Below are positions 27,035 to 33,729 of a stretch of 64,000 bases of DNA, piece by piece. The stretch is from contig NZ_QMKP01000001.1 in NCBI RefSeq assembly GCF_003287955.1, positions 310,001 through 374,000 on the forward strand, given 5' to 3'. The notes under the pieces are model-generated. The model was not told the origin of the DNA and did no database searches. It saw only the letters and a program-made list of their open reading frames with translations. The stretch is from Arthrobacter sp. AQ5-06 (GTDB lineage Bacteria; Actinomycetota; Actinomycetes; Actinomycetales; Micrococcaceae). Position 1 is the stretch's first letter, and each line of letters begins with the position of its first letter. Position numbers and translations under genes: made by a program.

Positions 27035-27805
27035 ATGACCGAACAACTCTCCGTGCCCACCCGTGTGGCTGTTCTGGGCGCCAACGGGCGCATGGGCGCC
27101 GAAGCCGTAAAGGCCGTTGAAGCTGCCTCCGACCTGATGCTCGTAGCCGCCCTGGGACGCGGCGACTCGCTGGACCAGCTGGCCGCGTCGGGTGCCCACA
27201 TCGTGGTGGACCTCACCGTCCCCGAGAGCACCGAAGCGAACGTGCACTACGCCGTCGAGCATGGCATGCACGCCGTCGTGGGGACCACCGGCTGGGACTC
27301 CACCCGGCTCGCCGCCCTGGAGGCGCTGCTCGCGGACAACCCGGAAACCGGAGTGCTGATTGCCCCCAATTTTGCCCTCGGCTCCGTGCTGGCCTCGGCC
27401 TTTGCCGCCAAGGCTTCCAAATATTTCGAGTCCGTGGAAATCATCGAACTGCACCACCCGGGAAAGGTTGACGCGCCGTCCGGGACCGCTGTCCGCACGG
27501 CCCAGCTCATTGCAGCTGAGCGCAAGGCTGCCGACGTTCCGCCCAGTCCTGACGCGACCACCAGCGAACTCGCCGGCGCACGGGGTTGCGAGGTTGAGGG
27601 AGTCCGCGTTCACAGCGTCCGCCTGCGCGGGCTGGTGGCCCACCAGGAGGTGCTGCTTGGCGGTCCGGGGGAGCAGCTGACCTTCCGCCACGATTCCTTT
27701 GACCGTGCTTCGTTTATGCCCGGGGTGCTGCTTGGCGTGCGCAACGTCGCCGCGCATCCGGGACTGACGGTGGGCCTGGACGGCTACCTGGACCTGGGGC
27801 TCTAG
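27035..27805 (+). CDS. dapB: 4-hydroxy-tetrahydrodipicolinate reductase
   Basis: 256 residues, the second dedicated enzyme of the diaminopimelate/lysine pathway. The nucleotide-binding start VAVLGANGRMG is present, and the catalytic region ELHHPGKVDAPSGTAVRTA shows the conserved HH and Lys. The C terminus has FRHDSFDRASFMPGVL, typical of DapB. The ATG at 27035 was preferred to longer forms, which run through the moaE 3' end. In many actinobacteria thyX lies between dapB and dapA; it is absent here. Confidence 0.96.
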   Translation: MTEQLSVPTRVAVLGANGRMGAEAVKAVEAASDLMLVAALGRGDSLDQLAASGAHIVVDLTVPESTEANVHYAVEHGMHAVVGTTGWDSTRLAALEALLADNPETGVLIAPNFALGSVLASAFAAKASKYFESVEIIELHHPGKVDAPSGTAVRTAQLIAAERKAADVPPSPDATTSELAGARGCEVEGVRVHSVRLRGLVAHQEVLLGGPGEQLTFRHDSFDRASFMPGVLLGVRNVAAHPGLTVGLDGYLDLGL

Positions 27806-27808
27806 GCC

Positions 27809-28288
27809 ATGGGAGAGTTCCTGGATGCTTTCCGGAAGAACCGCACCAAGATCTGGGTGGGTGCGGTAACGCTCCTGCTGGTCTTCTACCTGGTGGTGTC
27901 CTTCCAGCGCTCCGTGCTCCTGTTGCTGGACAGCAACCTCGCCGCCAAGGCCATCGGGGCTGCCTACCTGGTCCTCCCGGCCATCGGCGCCTGGGCCATG
28001 ATCCGTGAACTGCTGTTCGGCGCGCGCACGGAAAAGATGGCCAAGGTCCTGGAGGCCGAAGGCGGGCTCCCGGTAGACGAACTGCCGCGCACACCCGCCG
28101 GCCGAATCGTCCGCTCAGCGGCGGATCTGGAATTTGAAAAGTACAAGGCCGAGGCGGAAGCGGCGCCCGGTGACTGGCGTTCGTGGTTCCGGCTCAGCTG
28201 CGCCTATGACGCTGCCGGGGACCGCAAGCGCGCCCGCGCGTCGATGCGCGACGCCGTAAAGCTGTTCCGCGGCCAGGTTCCGGCTTAG
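27809..28288 (+). CDS. Membrane protein with two N-terminal helices and a TPR-like end
   Basis: 159 residues, starting three bases after dapB, so co-transcribed. Two hydrophobic helices (about 14-35 and 45-68) precede a cytoplasmic region whose end, DWRSWFRLSCAYDAAGDRKR then ARASMRDAVKLF, looks like one TPR repeat. I do not recognise a named family and assign no function, although similar proteins often sit beside dapB in this group. The gene is followed by a hairpin shared with the convergent membrane gene. Confidence 0.75.
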   Translation: MGEFLDAFRKNRTKIWVGAVTLLLVFYLVVSFQRSVLLLLDSNLAAKAIGAAYLVLPAIGAWAMIRELLFGARTEKMAKVLEAEGGLPVDELPRTPAGRIVRSAADLEFEKYKAEAEAAPGDWRSWFRLSCAYDAAGDRKRARASMRDAVKLFRGQVPA

Positions 28289-28290
28289 CG

Positions 28291-28310
28291 GCCTGCTCTC
28301 TGCGGCAGGC
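28291..28310. terminator. Bidirectional hairpin between convergent membrane-protein genes
   Basis: GCCTGC (28291-28296) pairs with GCAGGC (28305-28310) around TCTCTGCG. The hairpin lies directly between the two stop codons. It is short and lacks a T run, so the terminator call is tentative. Confidence 0.45.
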
Positions 28311-29545
28311 TAGCGCAGGACGGCTCGTTCGCCGCGCCCCAACTGGTTGGCCGCATGGCCCACCAGCTCCAATGGGCCACGCCATTTCAGGAGGACAAAA
28401 ACGATGCCCACGGTGACGGCCGTCGCGGCATGCGCCCAGTACATCCCCTCCTCGGTCCAGCCGGCGGGCAGCGGCTTCAGGTAGAACGCCGAGACCACCC
28501 ACACGTGCGCTGAGTAGAGCGTGAGCGTCATGGCTCCCGCACCCCGCAGCGGCAGCAACAGGTCCAGGTCAAGCCAGTCAGCCAGCCTGCCGAGCAGGAG
28601 GCACACGCCCACGACGGCGGCTGCCACGCCGCACGTGTGCACAAGATCCAGCGTGGTGGCCGAATGCGGCGCCGCTGCCGCCAGCCACCACCAGGACCCC
28701 TCCTGCCGGATTCCGGTGAGGTTGACCTGGAGGACACTGTCCAGCGGGTAGCCGGGGGCGTTCAGGACTGCTTCCAGCGCGGCCCGGCCGCCCCAGTTCT
28801 CCATTGCGGCCGTGCCCAGAGCCTTAGCCAGTGCGGCCACAGCAGCGCCGCCGCAAAGCAGCAGAACAGGAACCGTCGCTTTGGTGAGGGACAGCCGGCC
28901 AATGACCAGGCCCACCAGCAGGTATGACAGCCATTGGAACACCGGGTAGTAGCCGGTCAGGAACAGGTCTCCCAGCAGCGGGAAAGGCGTCGAGAGGTCT
29001 TCCCAGGACGGGTTATGCCCGAGGTTCATGGGCGGATTGGCCGCCATAAGCCAAGGGCGGAGCAGATATGCGAGCACGGGGGAAACCACGATCCAGCCGA
29101 CGGCCCACGCGCACAGCGCCCTCGGCTTCAGGCCCAGAAACGGCAGGATGCACAGGAATAGCAGTGCGTAGTGAACCAGGATGATCGCAAGGTTCACTTC
29201 CAGCCCGCCCAGTGAGAGCCCGACGGCGGCAATCGCCAGGGCGCGCAGTGCGATGCCGCGGCGGGCTGCGTTCAGGGCAGTACCTTCCGGAGGCACCTGT
29301 TTGCCGGTGGACAGCGCCAGGCCCACGCCCGCCAACACGGCAAACAGGGCTGCCGCGCGGCCGGAGAAGGTCAGGCCGATCCATGTGGGCGTGAGGTCGG
29401 CGTTTGCCTCGAAGGTGGGGAGCAGGTGCGTGGCCATCATGCCAAGGAGCGCCAGCCCCCTGGCTGCGTCAATACCGCGGAGCCGGCCCGCGGCCTGTGA
29501 GGTTCGAGGCACCCGCGAGGGTCTTGCCGGGGCACGGGACGTCAT
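28310..29545 (-). CDS. DUF1624/HGSNAT-like multi-pass membrane protein
   Basis: 411 residues with about ten membrane helices. RLRGIDAARGLALLGMMATH at residues 23-42 is the signature of the heparan-alpha-glucosaminide N-acetyltransferase-like (DUF1624) and DUF418 families, membrane acyltransferase folds. Similar GIDAARGLA-type starts appear in actinobacterial proteins suspected of modifying cell-envelope sugars. The substrate is not readable. The N terminus has an Arg/Pro-rich cytoplasmic segment. Confidence 0.8.
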   Translation of the reverse strand: MTSRAPARPSRVPRTSQAAGRLRGIDAARGLALLGMMATHLLPTFEANADLTPTWIGLTFSGRAAALFAVLAGVGLALSTGKQVPPEGTALNAARRGIALRALAIAAVGLSLGGLEVNLAIILVHYALLFLCILPFLGLKPRALCAWAVGWIVVSPVLAYLLRPWLMAANPPMNLGHNPSWEDLSTPFPLLGDLFLTGYYPVFQWLSYLLVGLVIGRLSLTKATVPVLLLCGGAAVAALAKALGTAAMENWGGRAALEAVLNAPGYPLDSVLQVNLTGIRQEGSWWWLAAAAPHSATTLDLVHTCGVAAAVVGVCLLLGRLADWLDLDLLLPLRGAGAMTLTLYSAHVWVVSAFYLKPLPAGWTEEGMYWAHAATAVTVGIVFVLLKWRGPLELVGHAANQLGRGERAVLR

Positions 29546-29621
29546 GAGGCGATGTTCTCACACCAGCCTTTGTGGCGGCATTCGAGAGCCAGCCGGAAAC
29601 GCGGTGTTGCAGACCTTGTGT

Positions 29622-29637
29622 TCGAATATATGTTCGA
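29622..29637. promoter_or_regulatory. LexA-type SOS box upstream of a small DUF222-like gene
   Basis: TCGAATATATGTTCGA is a 16-base dyad matching the actinobacterial LexA consensus TCGAAC-N4-GTTCGA at all but one position (T for C at the sixth base). It ends five bases before the ATG at 29643. At this position LexA would block both promoter access and the start region. LexA itself is encoded at 49488. Confidence 0.8.
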
Positions 29638-29642
29638 ATAAT

Positions 29643-30080
29643 ATGGACACCATGCAAACCCCATCCCAGCCGCGACCGCTTCCGGACTCCTCACTCGCCG
29701 GCGGATCGGTGCGCCCCGCCCGGGATGCCCAGGACGCCGCCTCGGCACAGCCTGCAGGGCTGATGAAAGCGATGAGTCCAGGAGTGGTGGACTTCCTTTT
29801 CCGCCAGCTCGTGGCGGGTCGGCCCCCCGTGGACATCCAGTGGCAGGACGAAGGCGTGATGCTCACCGCCCAGCCGGCGGGGGCAGAGCTGGCCCGCAGG
29901 CTGGCCGACACCGACCTCGATGCCCTGACGCCCACTGAGCTGTTCCACTACGTCCGGGCGGCACAGCGGCTCGCGGCCTGGGCTGAGGGGCTGCGGGAGG
30001 CTGGGGTGGACCGGTACTGCCAGCCGGGGAAGCCGCAGGATGGCGTGGTTCCCTCGGTTAGGCGGGCATCCCTAGGATAA
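29643..30080 (+). CDS. Small DUF222-like protein, predicted SOS-regulated
   Basis: 145 residues. The second half, ADTDLDALTPTELFHYVRAA then QRLAAWAEGLREAGVDRY, resembles the N-terminal helices of DUF222/13E12 proteins, but no HNH nuclease domain follows: the protein stops after RRASLG. The first 45 residues are Pro/Ser/Ala-rich and likely disordered. The ATG at 29643 was chosen because it stands immediately after the SOS box. The gap to the stop-adjacent nitrilase gene is only four bases, so they may be one transcript. Function unknown. In mycobacteria full-length DUF222/HNH genes are known to be induced by DNA damage. Confidence 0.72.
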   Translation: MDTMQTPSQPRPLPDSSLAGGSVRPARDAQDAASAQPAGLMKAMSPGVVDFLFRQLVAGRPPVDIQWQDEGVMLTAQPAGAELARRLADTDLDALTPTELFHYVRAAQRLAAWAEGLREAGVDRYCQPGKPQDGVVPSVRRASLG

Positions 30081-30084
30081 AGGG

Positions 30085-30831
30085 GTGAATGATGCCCTGA
30101 CCGTCTCTGCCGTGCAGTATCAGGCGCTGGAAGGCGGGATTATCCCGAATGTGCAAGAACACGTCCGGTTGATCGAGGATGCCGAATCCCACGGTGCCCG
30201 GCTGGTGGTGTTCCCTGAGCTGTCGTTGACGGGTTACAACCTTGCGCTGCTGGTTGCTGACGACTCGTGGCTACAGCGCGATGACCCACGCCTGGGTGAT
30301 CTCCACGAAATCTGCCGCCGGACCGGCATCACTGCCGTGGCAGGTGCTGCCTATCGGGAACCGGATGGCACGCCGCGACTCGCCAGCCTCGTGATCCACC
30401 CCAACGGCACCACCGAACTCGGCTTCAAAACCCACCTCCATGGACCGGAGCGGGAGGTCTTCGCCGCGGGCGACGGTGCCGTCGTGATCGAACTGGATGG
30501 CTGGCAGATCGCGCTGGCCATCTGCTTTGACGCCGCGGTTCCTGCCCACTCCACCGGGGCAGCCCAGGCCGGCGCCGATATCTATGCCGTATCGGCGCTG
30601 TATACGCTGGCCGAAGAACGGCGGCTTGCGCTGCACCTTGGGGCCAGGGCCATGGACAACCGGATGTTCGCCATCCTGGCGAACCTTGGCGGATCCACCG
30701 CGCTGGGCCCGTCCTGCGGCCTCAGCGGGTTCTGGGGGCCGGACGGCTGCGAACTGAAAAAGGCCGCCGGAACCGGCACTGAAGTGGTCACCGCCGTCCT
30801 GCAGCGGAGTGCCTTGCGGAAATTCCGCTGA
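30085..30831 (+). CDS. Carbon-nitrogen hydrolase (nitrilase superfamily)
   Basis: 248 residues with the Glu-Lys-Cys triad of the nitrilase superfamily visible: FPELSLTGYN (Glu near residue 47), ELGFKTHL (Lys near 115) and ALAICFDAAV (Cys near 152). The family hydrolyses amides, nitriles or N-carbamoyl groups, and no substrate can be assigned from these residues. The GTG start follows AAAGG and is four bases from the upstream small gene. It is likely cytoplasmic. Confidence 0.85.
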   Translation: MNDALTVSAVQYQALEGGIIPNVQEHVRLIEDAESHGARLVVFPELSLTGYNLALLVADDSWLQRDDPRLGDLHEICRRTGITAVAGAAYREPDGTPRLASLVIHPNGTTELGFKTHLHGPEREVFAAGDGAVVIELDGWQIALAICFDAAVPAHSTGAAQAGADIYAVSALYTLAEERRLALHLGARAMDNRMFAILANLGGSTALGPSCGLSGFWGPDGCELKKAAGTGTEVVTAVLQRSALRKFR

Positions 30832-30956
30832 CGCTGCGGGTGTCGGACTCCCAGTGGTGGTGACCGGAGTTCCTGGGGCACGGCAGCGCGCTATTTGACG
30901 CGTATCACGCCGCTCCCATTGTCCTAACCAGCCGCCGACAGGGTAACGTTTTTTCC

Positions 30957-31865
30957 ATGCCTCACAAATCCGCCACCGCTCCTGCCCTTGGTACGCTCCT
31001 GACCGCCATGGTCACGCCCTTCACCAAGGATGGCGCCGTGGACTACAAGCAGGCAGCCGAACTGGCCACCAAACTTGTGGACGATGGCTGCGACGGCCTG
31101 GTCGTTACCGGGACCACCGGCGAAACTTCCACCCTCTCGGATGAAGAAAACCTTGGCATGTTCCGCGCTGTCAAGGAGGCAGTGGGAGACCGTGCCGCCA
31201 TCATTGCCGGCACCGGGACGAACGACACCGCACATTCGGTGCACCTCTCCCAGCAGGCGGCAGCGCTCGGCGTCGACGGCCTGCTGCTCGTCACGCCGTA
31301 CTACAACAAGCCCAGCCAGGCCGGCGTCCGCGCACACTTCGAGACCGTCGCGTCCGCAACCGATGTGCCCGTTATGCTCTACGACATTCCGGGCCGCTCC
31401 TCCATCGCGATCGAGCCCGAAACCATGATCCGCCTGGCGCAGCACCCGAACATCGTCGCCGTCAAGGATGCCAAAGCCGATTTCATGGCAGCCAGCCGGG
31501 TGATGGCAGAGACGGACCTGTACTTCTACTCCGGAGACGACGGACTGACCCTTCCGTGGATGTCCTTGGGCGCCGTCGGACTCGTGGGTGTCACAACCCA
31601 CGTCGCAACGCGCCGCTTCCGCGAACTGATCGACGCCATCAACGCGAACGACCTCGAAACCGCGCGTAAGATCAACGTCGAGCTGCTGCCCGTCGTGAGG
31701 GCAACGATGACCCGCGTCCAGGGAGCCGTTGCAGCCAAACTAATTCTTAAATGGCAGGGAGTCCTGCCCAACTCGATTGTCCGTTTGCCCCTCGTGGAGC
31801 CGGACGAAGCCGAGATCGTATCCATCCGCGAGGATTTGGCGGAAGCGGGGCTGGTCTTTCCCTGA
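30957..31865 (+). CDS. dapA: 4-hydroxy-tetrahydrodipicolinate synthase
   Basis: 302 residues, a TIM-barrel aldolase condensing pyruvate and aspartate semialdehyde at the entry to lysine and diaminopimelate synthesis. The Schiff-base Lys is in VAVKDAKADF near 170, the TTGETSTLS loop near 55 binds pyruvate, and the catalytic Tyr is in VMLYDIPGRSS. The ATG at 30957 gives a normal length. It lies upstream of rnj, as in many actinobacteria, while dapB is 3 kb away. Confidence 0.97.
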   Translation: MPHKSATAPALGTLLTAMVTPFTKDGAVDYKQAAELATKLVDDGCDGLVVTGTTGETSTLSDEENLGMFRAVKEAVGDRAAIIAGTGTNDTAHSVHLSQQAAALGVDGLLLVTPYYNKPSQAGVRAHFETVASATDVPVMLYDIPGRSSIAIEPETMIRLAQHPNIVAVKDAKADFMAASRVMAETDLYFYSGDDGLTLPWMSLGAVGLVGVTTHVATRRFRELIDAINANDLETARKINVELLPVVRATMTRVQGAVAAKLILKWQGVLPNSIVRLPLVEPDEAEIVSIREDLAEAGLVFP

Positions 31866-31906
31866 GGGCTAAGACCAGCACCCTTCCGCCTGGAAAGTAG
31901 TGCACT

Positions 31907-33598
31907 ATGACCCAAACCGCCCTTCCCGGCCTTGTCACGCCTCCACGCCTGCCGCAAGGCACCCTTCGGATCGTTCCGCTGGGTGGACTGGGGGAGATCG
32001 GCCGGAACATGGCCGTGTTCGAAATCGACGGCAAACTGCTCATCGTGGACTGTGGTGTCCTCTTCCCGGAGGAGACCCAGCCCGGCGTTGACCTGATCCT
32101 GCCCGATTTCTCTTACATCGAGAACCGTCTCGATGACATCGTGGCCGTTGTCCTTACCCACGGCCACGAGGACCACATCGGTGCCGTTCCCTACCTCCTG
32201 CGGCTCCGCGCCGACATCCCACTGGTTGGCTCACAGCTGACGCTGGCCCTCATCGAGGCCAAGCTGCAGGAACACCGGATCCGTCCGTACACGATGACAG
32301 TTGAAGAGGGCCAGGTCGAAAAGTTTGGCCCCTTCGAATGCGAGTTTGTCGCGGTCAACCACTCCATCCCCGACGCACTGGCAGTGTTCATCCGCACGGC
32401 CGGCGGCACTGTCCTGCACACGGGCGACTTCAAGATGGACCAGCTGCCGCTGGACGGCCGGATCACCGACCTCCGGCACTTCGCCAAGCTGGGTGAAGAG
32501 GGCGTTGACCTCTTTATGTCCGACTCCACCAACGCCGACGTTCCGGGCTTCACCACCGCCGAGAAGGAAATCGGCCCCACGCTGGAACGGCTCTTCGGCC
32601 AGGCCACCAAGCGCATCATCGTGGCGTCCTTCTCCTCGCACGTCCACCGCGTCCAGCAGGTGCTTGACGCCGCCGCCAAGCACAACCGCAAGGTGGCCTT
32701 CGTGGGCCGCTCCATGGTCCGCAACATGGCCATCGCCGCCAAGCTCGGCTACCTCGACGTTCCCGAGGGCCTCCTCGTGGACATCAAGAACATCGACAAC
32801 CTGCCGGACAACCGTGTGGTCCTGATGTCCACTGGTTCCCAGGGCGAACCGATGGCCGCGCTTTCCCGCATGGCCAACGGCGACCACCGGGTAGTTGTGG
32901 GCGATGGCGACACTGTGATTCTGGCCTCCAGCCTCATCCCGGGCAACGAGAACGCCGTGTTCCGTATCATCAACGGCCTGCTCAAGCTCGGCGCGGACGT
33001 CATCCACAAGGGCAACGCCAAGGTGCACGTCTCCGGACACGCGGCCGCCGGCGAGCTGCTCTACTGCTACAACATCCTTGAGCCGCTCAACGCCATGCCC
33101 GTGCACGGCGAGACCCGCCACCTGATCGCCAACGGCAAGATCGCCATCGAGTCGGGCGTCCCTACCGCCAGCGTCATCCTTGCCGACAACGGCACGGTGA
33201 TCGACCTCAAGGACCACCGCGCAGACGTAGTGGGCCAGGTTGAAGTGGGCTTTGTCTACGTGGACGGCTCCAGCGTCGGCGAAGTCACGGAAGCGGACCT
33301 CAAAGACCGCCAGACGCTCGGCGACGAAGGCTTCATCTCCATCATCACCGTCATCAACCGCACCACCGGCAAGGTAGTCTCCGGACCCGAGATCCACGCC
33401 CGCGGCGTGGCCGAAGGCGATTCGGTCTTCGACGAGATCATCCCCAAGATCAACGCCGCCCTGGAAGAAGCCGTGCTCAACCGCACGGACCACACCACCC
33501 ACCAGCTCCAGCAGGTTGTCCGCCGAGTCGTCGGCACCTGGGTCAACCGCAAGCTGCGCCGCAAGCCTATGATCATCCCGGTGGTCCTCGAGGCGTAA
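31907..33598 (+). CDS. rnj: Ribonuclease J
   Basis: 563 residues, a metallo-beta-lactamase/beta-CASP nuclease active in RNA turnover and rRNA maturation, with 5'-3' exo- and endonuclease activity. The HxHxDH motif is LTHGHEDHIGA at about 82-92. The beta-CASP part includes SDSTNADVPG and the STGSQGEP motif, and VSGHAAAGEL precedes the C-terminal domain. The gene follows dapA by 41 bases, the common dapA-rnj order, so they are probably co-transcribed. The downstream hairpin ends the unit. Confidence 0.97.
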   Translation: MTQTALPGLVTPPRLPQGTLRIVPLGGLGEIGRNMAVFEIDGKLLIVDCGVLFPEETQPGVDLILPDFSYIENRLDDIVAVVLTHGHEDHIGAVPYLLRLRADIPLVGSQLTLALIEAKLQEHRIRPYTMTVEEGQVEKFGPFECEFVAVNHSIPDALAVFIRTAGGTVLHTGDFKMDQLPLDGRITDLRHFAKLGEEGVDLFMSDSTNADVPGFTTAEKEIGPTLERLFGQATKRIIVASFSSHVHRVQQVLDAAAKHNRKVAFVGRSMVRNMAIAAKLGYLDVPEGLLVDIKNIDNLPDNRVVLMSTGSQGEPMAALSRMANGDHRVVVGDGDTVILASSLIPGNENAVFRIINGLLKLGADVIHKGNAKVHVSGHAAAGELLYCYNILEPLNAMPVHGETRHLIANGKIAIESGVPTASVILADNGTVIDLKDHRADVVGQVEVGFVYVDGSSVGEVTEADLKDRQTLGDEGFISIITVINRTTGKVVSGPEIHARGVAEGDSVFDEIIPKINAALEEAVLNRTDHTTHQLQQVVRRVVGTWVNRKLRRKPMIIPVVLEA

Positions 33599-33624
33599 CA
33601 GGCCCCGAAGGCAAGCGGAATGGC

Positions 33625-33655
33625 AAAGGCCCGGTTCTTGTAGAACCGGGCCTTT
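33625..33655 (+). terminator. Hairpin terminator after rnj
   Basis: AAAGGCCCGGTTCT (33625-33638) pairs perfectly with AGAACCGGGCCTTT (33642-33655) around a 3-base TGT loop. The A run before and T run after the GC stem make it the best intrinsic terminator in the window, able to work in both directions. Confidence 0.9.
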
Positions 33656-33729
33656 CCCATCCGCAACATGAGGCCGGGAACAGCCGGAAATCCGCGGAAA
33701 ACCGCGCCAGTTCCGGTACCGTGGCACGT

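Noticed and set aside
32231..33727. A 498-residue open frame antisense to RNase J
   Set aside because: His/Asp/Val-rich composition is what the reverse complement of a GC-rich gene gives, and RNase J is complete on the other strand.
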